Source: Gemmatales bacterium (GTDB lineage Bacteria; Planctomycetota; Planctomycetia; Gemmatales; HRBIN36). Taken from it: a DNA stretch of 64,000 bases. Positions 17,262-25,997 of this stretch are shown here, in pieces; the stretch's first letter is position 1, and each line of letters begins with the position of its first letter. A program made the position numbers and the translations under genes. Location: the NCBI GenBank assembly GCA_025060195.1, contig JANXCQ010000005.1, positions 106,994 through 170,993 on the forward strand. Reading direction: 5' to 3'. Below the pieces are notes generated by a model. The model saw nothing but the letters and a program-made list of their open reading frames with translations. It was not told where the DNA came from and searched no databases.

Positions 17262-18608
17262 ATGGGGGCCCGATCGCTCATCAGCTCAGGTGCATGTATA
17301 ATCACGCTGGCAATATTAGCACCTAGCATTGGTACAGGTCCGAGGGAGCAGGACTTAGAGGGGAAATCGGAGGTACTGAGCGCAGCGAAAAAGTTAATGC
17401 CCTACTTTGCGAAGGAGGTGAGCCCTAATCTGATGAAAGAGTTTGCCCCGATATTTATCAAAGCAGTAGAATCGGCCCAGATAGATTTGCCGCAGATTTT
17501 TCGTGATTTGCATGCGAAACATGGGGCTGTTCGGGAGGTGCGCTTGGTGCGCATGTCCAAGCCGTATCGTGCTGAGGTGGAATTCTTGTTTGAGAACGGT
17601 ATGCTTGTGCCAACGCTTATAGAAGTGGAAGCGCAGCCTCCCCATCGCATCACGACGTTGTTTTTCCGGGGTGCTCAGCGTGAGAAAGAGGATTGGGACA
17701 TTTTGCGTCAGGAACTGCAACGGTTGCCCGGGAAACTAAGTTTGTGGTGTCGGCGATTAGAACCGGAGCCTGGAGTGATTCTAGATTGGAATAGTGAGGA
17801 GAGTTTGGCAGTGGCTTCCGTATTCAAACTCTTAGTGTTAGTGGCGGCGGTGGATGAGATTGCGAAAGGAAAGCGGCGCTGGGAGGACGTCGTTCGTGTG
17901 CGGCGCGAATGGGCGTCCTTGCCCGCAGGTCTGCTGCATGATTGGCCCGAGGGCGCGCCGCTAACCTGGTTTACGTTGGCGGCCCTGATGATTGGTCAGA
18001 GCGATAACACGGCAGCTGACCATCTGATGCATCTGTTGGGTCGGGAGAGAGTGGAACAGAAGCAGCGGGAGTTAGGCGTCAAGCGGCCAGAACGAAACAT
18101 TCCTTTCTTGACCACGGCGGAATTATTCAAACTCAAGTTGGTACTTAGTGCTCCTCAGCAGGAGGCATTTGTCACGGGTGACGTGGCTACGAAGCGAAAA
18201 CTTTTGGATACCGAGGTAAAGGCAGCGTCGCTGGATAGGCCGAGGCCCCTGACTGAACCGCAGCGCGTAGACGAGATTGAGTGGTTTTTCTCCGCGGCAG
18301 ATGTAGGGCGCATCCTAGAGGCGCTGTGGCAAAGGTCGAAGAAGATTCCCGAGGTGCTGGACATATTGAGTTTGAATCCCGGATTGCCTGTAAACCGACG
18401 TTATTGGGAATACGTGGGTTATAAAGGAGGCTCAGAACCTGGAGTATTAGCGTATGCTTTGCTCTTACGAAATCGCATGGGTCAATGGTATGTATTCGCA
18501 ATTGTGTGGAACCATCCCCAGGAGCCTTTGGAGCCGACACAGTTGCATACGTTAGCCTTAAGATTACTGCGTTATGTGGAACAGAGCTGTCCATTGAGGA
18601 GCGAATAG
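17262..18608 (+). CDS. Secreted serine hydrolase of the class A beta-lactamase fold
   Basis: 448-residue exported protein. An N-terminal hydrophobic segment (residues 8-24) serves as signal peptide or anchor. Residues about 40-145 form an alpha/beta domain resembling the N-terminal domain of clavam-cluster ORF12-like hydrolases. The C-terminal domain carries the class A motifs in order: SVFK (Ser186, Lys189), SDN (247-249) and a KGG triad (YKGGSEPG) in place of KTG. It may be an esterase, a peptidoglycan enzyme or a beta-lactamase; the Omega-loop glutamate of true lactamases is not obvious, so I would not predict antibiotic hydrolysis. It is the last gene of the plus-strand run, 46 bases after pyrE. 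Confidence 0.78.
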   Translation: MGARSLISSGACIITLAILAPSIGTGPREQDLEGKSEVLSAAKKLMPYFAKEVSPNLMKEFAPIFIKAVESAQIDLPQIFRDLHAKHGAVREVRLVRMSKPYRAEVEFLFENGMLVPTLIEVEAQPPHRITTLFFRGAQREKEDWDILRQELQRLPGKLSLWCRRLEPEPGVILDWNSEESLAVASVFKLLVLVAAVDEIAKGKRRWEDVVRVRREWASLPAGLLHDWPEGAPLTWFTLAALMIGQSDNTAADHLMHLLGRERVEQKQRELGVKRPERNIPFLTTAELFKLKLVLSAPQQEAFVTGDVATKRKLLDTEVKAASLDRPRPLTEPQRVDEIEWFFSAADVGRILEALWQRSKKIPEVLDILSLNPGLPVNRRYWEYVGYKGGSEPGVLAYALLLRNRMGQWYVFAIVWNHPQEPLEPTQLHTLALRLLRYVEQSCPLRSE

Positions 18609-18726
18609 CCAGCGTGAGCCAGACTTGCCCCAGCGATTCTAAGTCAGTACGATGATAGAGAAGGATAATTTGAGGGGAGCAAGGATCCACAATCAGCAAA
18701 ATGGTGACTTGTCTTTAACTCCCGCA

Positions 18727-18816
<90 letters not shown>

Positions 18817-18970
18817 TTTAGAAAACAATTACTGGTTTGCTTGCCTTTTTACTGCCTACGCGCTCGTGCCTCGAGAAGGCTGCTAGTCTTGCCAAACCTA
18901 GTCTGCACAGCCTACCCGCAAGTAACCCGCCTGCCACGCTGCCTATCCCGGACAAAAAGAGGAATAAGCT

Positions 18971-21502
18971 ATGCGAAAGCCACTAAGAAATTTCGCGCGG
19001 ATGGCGCTGCTGTCGTGGTGCGGTGTTGTGCTAGTTGTATTCGCGGATGAACGCGCAACTGCGAAGGCGGATGACTCTGGGCCTGCGATAGAAACTGTAA
19101 AAGCATTGAGTGTGTTTCCTAGCGAAGTCCGCTTGCAAGGCGAGGGGGCGAGTGCCCAGGTACTTATTACTGCCGAGTTGACAAATGGCCAACTGCGTGA
19201 CTTAACTCGTGCGGTACAGTGGCAGGTTGGGGATGGAAGGATAGCGCGCGTAGTGTCGGGTCGGGTGGTCGCTGTGGACGACGGTACGACGGAAGTGACA
19301 GCTCGTTATGGCGACCAGGTCGTCCGCGTGCAAGTGACCGTCTCCCATACGAAACAACCGCTACCAATCAGCTTTCCCAATCAGATTGTTCCTATCTTCA
19401 CCAAATTAGGCTGCAATGCCGGGGGATGTCATGGCAAATCTTCGGGACAAAATGGATTCAAATTGTCCCTGTTAGGTTTCGAGCCGGAGATTGATTATAA
19501 CGCCATCGTCAAGGAGGCGCGAGGTCGGCGTGTGTTTCCTGCGGCTCCGGATAACAGCTTGTTGCTGCTGAAAGCGACGGCTCAAATGCCGCATGGTGGG
19601 GGTAAACGGTTGGAGAGGGATTCGGAGGAATATCGCCTGATCCGACGGTGGATCATGGCAGGCATGCCCTGGGGGCCGGCCAATGATCCGACGGTGGTAC
19701 GCCTCAGTGTGTACCCGGACAAGCGGAGCATGCCGCAGCGGTCCAGCCAGCAGCTAATTGCCTGGGCACATTACAGCGATGGTCGGGTGGAGGATGTTAC
19801 CGGCCTGGCGCAATACGAAAGCAACGATGGGGAAGTGGCCAGCGTGGATGCACAGGGTTTAGTTCGCAGTTACAGTGCGCCCGGTGATGCGGCCATCATG
19901 GTTCGCTATCAGGGGCACGTGACGGTGTTTCGCGCTGTGGTCCCTTCTGAAAAGGTGCCGCCGAGTTGGTCCTTCGAGCCGAAGACCTTGGTAGATGTCC
20001 ATACCGCCCAAAAGTGGCGCGACCTGAATCTGATGCCTTCGCCGCTGTGCTCCGACGAGGAGTTTATCCGCCGGGCTACGTTACAGATTTGTGGCACATT
20101 GCCTACACCGGCCGAGGTGCAGGCATTCTTAGCGGATAATGACCCGAGTAAGCGGGACAAACTTATTGATCGTCTGCTCGAACGCCCGGAGTATGGTTAC
20201 TTCTTTACAAGTAAATGGGCGGACATCTTACGGATCAAAAGACGCGGCGACCCGGGCCGCACTTTTGGAACCTTCGCCTTCCATGACTGGCTGCGGCTGG
20301 CCCTTCAGAACGATTTGCCCTACGACCAGTTGGCTCGGGCACTTGTGTGTGCTGTGGGCGATGAACGCAATCATCCGCCCGTGGTTTGGTATAAGGAAAT
20401 AGACCAGGCAAATCAATTCGTGGACGATTTCGCCCAAGTGTTCCTGGGCTTGCGCATTGCCTGCGCTCAATGCCATCACCATCCCTTTGAAAAATGGAGT
20501 CAGGACGATTACTGGGGGTTAGCGGCATTCTTTGGTCGCATACGCCATAAAGAAGTTCTCGAGCCTGGTCAGGAACCCAATGGGCAGCAACGTAGGTTCT
20601 TTCAAATCAGTGTGCGGCATGATGGAAATGTCATCAATAAACGTACTGGTCAACCAGCGGCCTTCAAACCATTAGATGCCGAACCTGTGACTGTGCTGCC
20701 CGGCACAGACCCGCGCCATCACCTCGCCGACTGGCTTGCGCGCAAAGATAACCCTTTCTTCGCTCGCGCCGTGGTCAATCGTTATTGGGCACACTTTTTC
20801 GGCCGTGGCATAGTAGATCCCCTGGATGATATGCGCGTTACCAATCCGCCGAGTAACGAAGCCCTCCTCGACGCCTTGGCCAAAGACTTCATCGAGCATG
20901 GTTATAGTCTGAAACATTTGATCCGCACGATTTGCAAGAGCCGCACTTATCAACTTAGCAGCGTGCCGAATGAATTCAATAAGTTCGACCGTAAGAATTT
21001 CGCGCGGTTTTACCCCCAGCGGATGACTGCCGAAGTACTTTACGACGCAGTCAACCAAGTGTTAAATGCTCCGAGCCCATTCAATCCTTTACCGCGGGAC
21101 CGGCATGCTCCGAACCGCGCGATTATGTTGCCCGACGAAACCTATACCAACTACTTCCTGACAGTGTTTGGCAAACCTGCCCGCAATAGTGCTTGTGAAT
21201 GCGAACGGGTCAACGACGCTAACCTGGCCCAGGTACTCCACTTGCTAAATTCTGATGAAATCCAGGAAAAATTGACTCGCGAGGGTGGACGTGCTGATTT
21301 GTTGGCCCGCGAAACGAACCGGGACGAACGCAGCAAGGTGGAGGAAATTTATCTGTGGGCATTCTCTCGGAAGCCCCAGCCCGATGAATTGCAAATCGCG
21401 TTAGAGTACATTGAGCGTCTAGGGCAAGTCAACCGAAAGACCGCTTATGAAAACCTCCTTTGGACGCTGATCAATGCGAAAGAATTCTGCTTCATCCGAT
21501 AA
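18971..21502 (+). CDS. DUF1549/DUF1553 planctomycete protein with Ig-like and cytochrome-type domains
   Basis: 843-residue exported protein of the planctomycete/verrucomicrobial DUF1549-DUF1553 family. The signal peptide spans residues 1-33 (LLSWCGVVLVVFADERATA). An Ig-like (BIG2) domain at about 45-125 has ITAELTNGQLRDLT. A cytochrome-like region (about 130-235) contains LGCNAGGCHGKS, i.e. a CX4CH heme-type motif, and NGFKLSLLGF. A second BIG2 repeat follows at about 245-325. DUF1549 spans about 345-550 with IACAQCHHHPFEKW, a canonical CxxCH. DUF1553 lies at about 600-840, ending in LWTLINAKEFCFIR. Function is unproven; linked to polysaccharide degradation or surface electron transfer in the literature. 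The DUF1501 gene downstream is its usual partner. Confidence 0.9.
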   Translation: MRKPLRNFARMALLSWCGVVLVVFADERATAKADDSGPAIETVKALSVFPSEVRLQGEGASAQVLITAELTNGQLRDLTRAVQWQVGDGRIARVVSGRVVAVDDGTTEVTARYGDQVVRVQVTVSHTKQPLPISFPNQIVPIFTKLGCNAGGCHGKSSGQNGFKLSLLGFEPEIDYNAIVKEARGRRVFPAAPDNSLLLLKATAQMPHGGGKRLERDSEEYRLIRRWIMAGMPWGPANDPTVVRLSVYPDKRSMPQRSSQQLIAWAHYSDGRVEDVTGLAQYESNDGEVASVDAQGLVRSYSAPGDAAIMVRYQGHVTVFRAVVPSEKVPPSWSFEPKTLVDVHTAQKWRDLNLMPSPLCSDEEFIRRATLQICGTLPTPAEVQAFLADNDPSKRDKLIDRLLERPEYGYFFTSKWADILRIKRRGDPGRTFGTFAFHDWLRLALQNDLPYDQLARALVCAVGDERNHPPVVWYKEIDQANQFVDDFAQVFLGLRIACAQCHHHPFEKWSQDDYWGLAAFFGRIRHKEVLEPGQEPNGQQRRFFQISVRHDGNVINKRTGQPAAFKPLDAEPVTVLPGTDPRHHLADWLARKDNPFFARAVVNRYWAHFFGRGIVDPLDDMRVTNPPSNEALLDALAKDFIEHGYSLKHLIRTICKSRTYQLSSVPNEFNKFDRKNFARFYPQRMTAEVLYDAVNQVLNAPSPFNPLPRDRHAPNRAIMLPDETYTNYFLTVFGKPARNSACECERVNDANLAQVLHLLNSDEIQEKLTREGGRADLLARETNRDERSKVEEIYLWAFSRKPQPDELQIALEYIERLGQVNRKTAYENLLWTLINAKEFCFIR

Positions 21503-21641
21503 GCAGCGAGCATGATGCTGACCGGAGATTTTCAGTTGCCAGTCTGCTCTACCATGGATAGACTAAAAATGGAGACGTGTGCCTGCCGATTGCCGTCGGA
21601 AGAGAGGTCTTGAACTCCCCAGAGCCACACCTAGCTATTGC

Positions 21642-21672
21642 CCGTCGTTCGGCTGCCAGGGCGACGGCTTTT
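21642..21672 (+). terminator. Weak hairpin with T-run after the DUF1549 gene
   Basis: CCGTCG (21642-21647) pairs with CGACGG (21662-21667), followed after one base by TTTT. Only six base pairs and a 14-base loop, so a marginal intrinsic terminator. Confidence 0.3.
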
Positions 21673-21734
21673 CCCGCCTGAATAAGAAAGTACTCGCGAT
21701 TATTGGCACTGAAACCCCCTAGGGAGGATAAGCC

Positions 21735-23192
21735 ATGTTAGTCATCCCCGGTCCTGTGGCAGGAACCTGCGATGGTATGACCCGCCGTGATTGGCTCCGC
21801 ATTGGCGGTTTGTCACTAGCGGGTATTTCCTTAGCTGATGTTCTGCGCTCGGAAGCTCAGGCAAAACAGAATGGCGGTGGTGGAGGCCCGGGTTTTGGTA
21901 AGGCCAAAAGTGTGATTCTGCTTTATCTCCAGGGCGGACCTAGCCACATTGACCTGTGGGACCCGAAAGATAACGTTCCCGACAACGTGCGAAGTGTTTT
22001 CAAAGAGATTGACACGCGGATTCCTGGGGTGAAGTTTACGGAAGTACTGCCGCGATTCGCGCAGGTCAACGACAAGGTAACGCTAATCCGTTCGATGAGC
22101 TACACCCCTGTGGGTTTGTTCAACCACACAGCGGCGATTTATCAGATGCTAACGGGTTACACGACAGACAAAGTCAGCCCATCGGGCCAGCTGGAGCCGC
22201 CCAGCCCGAAAGATTTTCCCCACATTGGTTGCAACATCGCCAAGTGGAAACCGCCTGAGGTGCCGATGCTGCCTTTCGTGATGATGCCCCGCCCGTTACA
22301 GGAATCGAACGTCATCAATAAGGGGGGCACGGCCGGGTTCCTGGGCAAGGCCTACGACCCATACTATCTGTTCCCGCCCGGCGATGACAATGACATGAAC
22401 AAAATGGATCGTATCAAGGTGGACGATTTGAAGATTCGCGTGGAATTGTCGCCAGAACGGTTGACGCGTCGGGCGAGCCTCCGGCAGCTGATTAACGAAA
22501 CTCTGCCCGATCTGGAGCGAGCCGTGGCTAAGTATAATCCCGATGCCTACTATCAGCAGGCGCTGAGCCTGATTATCAGTGGCCGCGCTCGGGAAGCCTT
22601 CGACCTGAGCAAGGAACCGGCGAGCCTCCGCGATCGCTATGGTCGCAATACTTTCGGACAAAGCTGTTTGCTGGCGCGGCGTCTGGTCGAAGCAGGTTGC
22701 CGATTCGTCGAGGTCAATTGGCCTAAGATTGCCAACTCCGACTTGCATTCGTGGGACCATCATGTGGGGTTGCCTGACCGAATGAAGCGGCTCTCGGCGC
22801 CCATGCTCGATGCCGGCCTGGCCACTTTGCTGGAAGACCTGGATCAGCGGGGCTTGCTCTCGGAGACTCTGGTCGTGGCCGTGGGTGAGTTTGGTCGTAG
22901 CCCGCAACGCGGCGTGAGCACCTCGGGTAACGGCAACAGTGCCGATGGTCGCGATCATTGGCCATATTGCTTCACCGCAGTGATTGCGGGTGCAGGGGTC
23001 AAGCGAGGTTTCGTGTATGGGAAATCCGATAAGACGGCCTCGGCACCGCTGGAAAACCCAGTCCATCCGTGCGACCTCTTGGCCACGATCTATCATAGCG
23101 TCGGCCTTGACCCGCACATGATCCAGTACAACCACCTCAAGCAACCTCGTGAACTTGTTCAGGGCAACATCATCTGGGGCATCCTGAGCTAG
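21735..23192 (+). CDS. DUF1501 domain protein with Tat signal
   Basis: 485-residue member of the DUF1501 family (alkaline-phosphatase-like fold), abundant in planctomycetes and normally encoded beside DUF1549/DUF1553 genes, as here. A twin-arginine signal [19 protein letters not shown] lies at residues 15-33, so it is exported folded via Tat. Diagnostic motifs are [19 protein letters not shown] (about residue 55), a metal-site-like region with a central histidine ([12 protein letters not shown]), and [12 protein letters not shown] near residue 380. The reaction is unknown; sulfatase- or phosphatase-like chemistry has been suggested for the fold. GGGAGGATAA precedes the ATG. The 232-base gap before it contains only a weak terminator hairpin. 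Confidence 0.92.
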   Translation: MLVIPGPVAGTCDGMTRRDWLRIGGLSLAGISLADVLRSEAQAKQNGGGGGPGFGKAKSVILLYLQGGPSHIDLWDPKDNVPDNVRSVFKEIDTRIPGVKFTEVLPRFAQVNDKVTLIRSMSYTPVGLFNHTAAIYQMLTGYTTDKVSPSGQLEPPSPKDFPHIGCNIAKWKPPEVPMLPFVMMPRPLQESNVINKGGTAGFLGKAYDPYYLFPPGDDNDMNKMDRIKVDDLKIRVELSPERLTRRASLRQLINETLPDLERAVAKYNPDAYYQQALSLIISGRAREAFDLSKEPASLRDRYGRNTFGQSCLLARRLVEAGCRFVEVNWPKIANSDLHSWDHHVGLPDRMKRLSAPMLDAGLATLLEDLDQRGLLSETLVVAVGEFGRSPQRGVSTSGNGNSADGRDHWPYCFTAVIAGAGVKRGFVYGKSDKTASAPLENPVHPCDLLATIYHSVGLDPHMIQYNHLKQPRELVQGNIIWGILS

Positions 23193-23600
23193 CCCACAAC
23201 GGGTTATCTGAATCCGCTCACACGCGGCTGCTTAGCCACCGCCGAAGCGGCTTTCACCCTTTCTCTACGCTCGCTCTCACAGCATCAGTACGGGTCCGAG
23301 CTATAGTCCTATCGAGAGACAAGACCGCGGATGCAAGCCTACTCGCTCTCGGGCAGCCTCTAGGTCTTTCCCAATAACCCTTTGTTTGTCAGCGACAGAA
23401 ACGCAGGGAGATGACCAACTAGCAACCGCAACAGTTAGGCAGACCGCGCCATGGCCTCTCACGCGGGAACAACAAACGACTTTCTACACAGATAGCGTCC
23501 CGGGGTTTAGGGGCGCCTCTAAACAAACGTAACTTACAACGACGCGGAAAGTCTCTACCCAAAAGGGATGCTCGAGAATGGGAAAAAGGTTGCTAGTAAT
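23193..23600. other. Non-coding stretch, no gene seen
   Basis: 408 bases after the DUF1501 stop. No open frame with protein-like composition, RNA gene or strong repeat was found. It is the first part of a decayed region that reaches to 25281. Confidence 0.5.
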
Positions 23601-23759
23601 TCAACGCTGCGGGTTATGGCCTTCAAAGGCCTTCGAGATTTCTTCCGAGAGTAGCAAGGGTACCTCATTGACAGCTTGGCCTTAGTTCGCCGTTGCAAAT
23701 AGATTGAGCTTGTTGGCAGAGTCGAACACAACGCCTTCCCGGAAATGAATACCGCCTGG
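23601..23759 (-). pseudogene. Remnant of a minus-strand gene with an internal stop
   Basis: Read on the minus strand from 23759 to the TGA at 23603-23601, the sequence gives a coherent protein-like segment: PGGIHFREGVVFDSANKLN, LFATAN, a TAA stop, then GQAVNEVPLLLSEEISKA and FEGHNPQR. Codon third positions and residue composition look like real coding sequence. CAA would replace the internal TAA by one transition. Upstream in the same frame further stops occur (TAA directly before the PGG, TGA seven codons earlier). I do not recognise the family. Confidence 0.45.
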
Positions 23760-23897
23760 TTACTTGGTAAAATGCGTGGCTCACGGACATTACGTCGAGC
23801 GAACCCCTGAAGCGTCTATCGGATGTCGTTAGCGCTAAAGGCGACGCGAGCACTGGGTGGGCGGCTCCAACAGGCCATAAAGAAAAGAGGTTGCACT

Positions 23898-24439
23898 ATG
23901 CTGCGCAATAGTGCGATCGTTCTCGGCTTCGCCTTGGCGATTTGACTCACAAAGGAATAATTGGCCTACGCTCAAACAGAGCCCGCCCATGCGAAAGCTA
24001 CAATTGATTACTTCAAGACCATGTTCGAAGCTCTTGAAAAAGACAAATCAAAGCAACCGCAAGACGCCCGAGAATTCGCGCACAATGTGCGCGAGCTAGC
24101 TTGGGTACTGGGAAGCATCCCCACTGCGAACGCGGACCAAGATTTAGTTGCACTTCATCATAAACTCATAGGGTTGCTGATTGAAGCCGCTCAATTAAGT
24201 GAAGACATTCCCCGTGCCAATGATGTCGGGAAAGCGCTGGGTAAAGGCGCCGTAACGGTGCTGGCCGACATATCACTATTGGGAGGAGTGCCTGTTACTA
24301 GCGGAGTGTTGTTTTGGATGAATTTGAGCGCTCACGGAATTTGGAGCGCCGCAGGGAGCTGCTTCAGAGGAAGGTTCAGAAACTGGAAGTCGAATTTAGT
24401 GATTTGCTGTTAGAGCTCCGTGAGCGGTATGCTCAATGA
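23898..24439 (+). pseudogene. Degraded gene for a small secreted coiled-coil protein
   Basis: A well-formed start (GAGG seven bases before ATG 23898) encodes a signal-peptide-like MLRNSAIVLGFALAI, then an in-frame TGA (23943) and, five codons on, TAA (23958). The same frame continues LAYAQTEPAHAKATIDYF and stays open with protein-like sequence to SLLGGVPVTSGVLF at about 24314. From there the reading must shift by -1 to continue as LDEFERSRNLERRRELLQ and LELRERYAQ, a strong coiled coil, ending at TGA 24437-24439. Reverting the two stops by single transitions would give a signal peptide with an AYA/QTE cleavage site. Two nonsense changes plus one frameshift argue for a dead gene. The family is not recognised. 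Confidence 0.65.
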
Positions 24440-25281
24440 CGACCTTTGCTTAAACCTATCCCTGTGAAGTTACAAGCGTTCTTATGAACATCAAAGGCCC
24501 CCACCCCTTGAGTGGCCGATCATATTTGCTATGTTTAGTCTTTGGCGTAACGGGCTCTCCGGTAACCCTGATCGCCACTGTGTAATACGGGTTACGCGAC
24601 AATCTTATGCGGCGAGTTGTTCTCTTTGCCCAAGAACTCGGCGTCATTCTTCGAGTGGCATAAGAAATCTGATTGAAGTTGCAAAATTCAGGAAGTACAA
24701 GATTCGTGGTCAGCCAATTCATGAGGGCCAACGTGGTCAGTTCCGGCTTGCTAAGGTGCGCGCCTGGCCGCGTCTCTGCCGCGAACTCTAACCAGTCGTA
24801 CTCGCCAAGCCTTATCATGCCGCGTGACGCTAATTGGACGCCATACCCTGCCTAGGAAATACACCGGACATTTCGGGCGGAGGAGCGAAACGCCCTTCCC
24901 CGACAACAACGTGAGAAGGATACTAAAGACTTGTTTTCTGGTAATTCCATTCCGCGTGCCTGCATGTTGGGAGGACTACAGGGCGGAGCGTTGGGCAATA
25001 AATGTGCATGGCCACTATCGTGCGTGTTGCGCTTACGGGTTGGCGTTAGGGGAAGGAACAGTTACGCAGGATTCTGGCGCGGGTTGAGGCAATGATAGCG
25101 TGTCTCTTCGTTCGCGAAGTCAGTAAAAAAAGTGGCTACACGCTGTGATTTTGGAGGTCAGGTTTTCGCGGAAATGATTGCGCTACTAGCTCACTAGGTC
25201 AGGGTAATCTTGGGGAATTTTATCGGGATTGTGCTGGGCGATTTTACCTGGCAATACAATAATTAGGCTTAGCTCGATCCT
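24440..25281. other. Decayed or non-coding stretch before the tRNA cluster
   Basis: 842 bases without a convincing gene. Open frames on either strand (for instance minus 24818-24456 and plus 24824-25087) have arginine/threonine/serine-rich composition, lack ribosome binding sites and match nothing I recognise. A -10-like TACAAT at 25255-25260 sits 22 bases before the tRNA-Ser(GGA) and may be the promoter of the tRNA-tuf cluster, although no good -35 is 16-18 bases upstream. Confidence 0.5.
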
Positions 25282-25371
25282 GGAGAGGTGGCCGAGTGGC
25301 CGAAGGCGCGGCACTGGAAATGCCGTGTATCCCCACAAGGGATACCGCGGGTTCGAATCCCGCCCTCTCCG
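25282..25371 (+). tRNA. tRNA-Ser (GGA)
   Basis: 90-nt tRNA with long variable arm; acceptor GGAGAGG/CCTCTCC and T arm identical to the other tRNA-Ser. Anticodon loop CTGGAAA within stem CGGCA/TGCCG gives GGA. First gene of the tRNA-tuf cluster; CCA not encoded. Confidence 0.97.
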
Positions 25372-25514
25372 CTGCCCTTGCGGAACCTGGTAAGGGAACA
25401 TAAAATATTTGGTGCATTCGAGGTAAGGGGGCCCGATAGTAAGGTCGCCCCTTGCCGAGGAAGAGGTTCTGGCCAACAATAATCGGCCTGACTAAAGTTA
25501 GCTCGACCCGAAAT

Positions 25515-25599
25515 GGGCAGGTGCCCGAGTGGCTAAAGGGGCCAGACTGTAAATCTGGTGGCCGAACGGCCTACGGGGGTTCGAATCCCTCCCTGCCCA
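25515..25599 (+). tRNA. tRNA-Tyr (GTA)
   Basis: 85-nt class II tRNA. Acceptor GGGCAGG/CCTGCCC, anticodon stem CCAGA/TCTGG with loop CTGTAAA giving GTA, variable arm GGCCGAACGGCC, T arm GGGGGTTCGAATCCCTC. CCA not encoded. Confidence 0.97.
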
Positions 25600-25635
25600 G
25601 TGCCATAAGAAACTGAGCTTGAACAGGCTCAGTAT

Positions 25636-25706
25636 GCGGGTGTAGCTTAATGGCAAAGCCCCGGCCTTCCAAGCCGGTGATGTGGGTTCGATTCCCATCA
25701 CCCGCT
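25636..25706 (+). tRNA. tRNA-Gly (TCC)
   Basis: 71-nt tRNA. Acceptor GCGGGTG/CACCCGC, anticodon stem CCGGC/GCCGG with loop CTTCCAA giving TCC, T loop TTCGATT. Same relative position as glyT in the E. coli tufB operon. Confidence 0.97.
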
Positions 25707-25740
25707 TTGGTATGGGACTTTGGCCGCCTGGAACCTGAAC

Positions 25741-25813
25741 GCTGCTGTAGCTCAGCTGGTAGAGCACGTCCTTGGTAAGGACGAGGTCATGGGTTCGAAT
25801 CCCATCAGCAGCT
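25741..25813 (+). tRNA. tRNA-Thr (GGT)
   Basis: 73-nt tRNA. Acceptor GCTGCTG/CAGCAGC, anticodon stem CGTCC/GGACG with loop TTGGTAA giving GGT. Lies 184 bases before tuf, as thrT does before tufB in E. coli. Confidence 0.97.
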
Positions 25814-25997
25814 TTGTGGTGGTCAATCCTTGGTGTCTGGCTGCTAGGCCGCCGAAGCTAGACGAGCACGTGGGCAAGCGGGCGTAGCTGGAATCTTGAG
25901 CGAGCCGACACCAAGTAGAAACTAACATTCGGCAGGCCTTTGATGACCCGCTTAGGAATGTCGAATTCTGGGCCTCTGGAAAGGAGTAGCATCAACA

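Noticed and set aside
24456..24818. 120-codon open frame on the minus strand in the decayed region
   Set aside because: No ribosome binding site, odd Arg/Thr/Ser-rich composition, no recognisable motif; the opposite strand is equally open. Not called as a gene.
24824..25087. 87-codon open frame on the plus strand before the tRNA cluster
   Set aside because: No start signal and no protein-like pattern; a glycine-rich reading in another frame was also considered and is equally unsupported.
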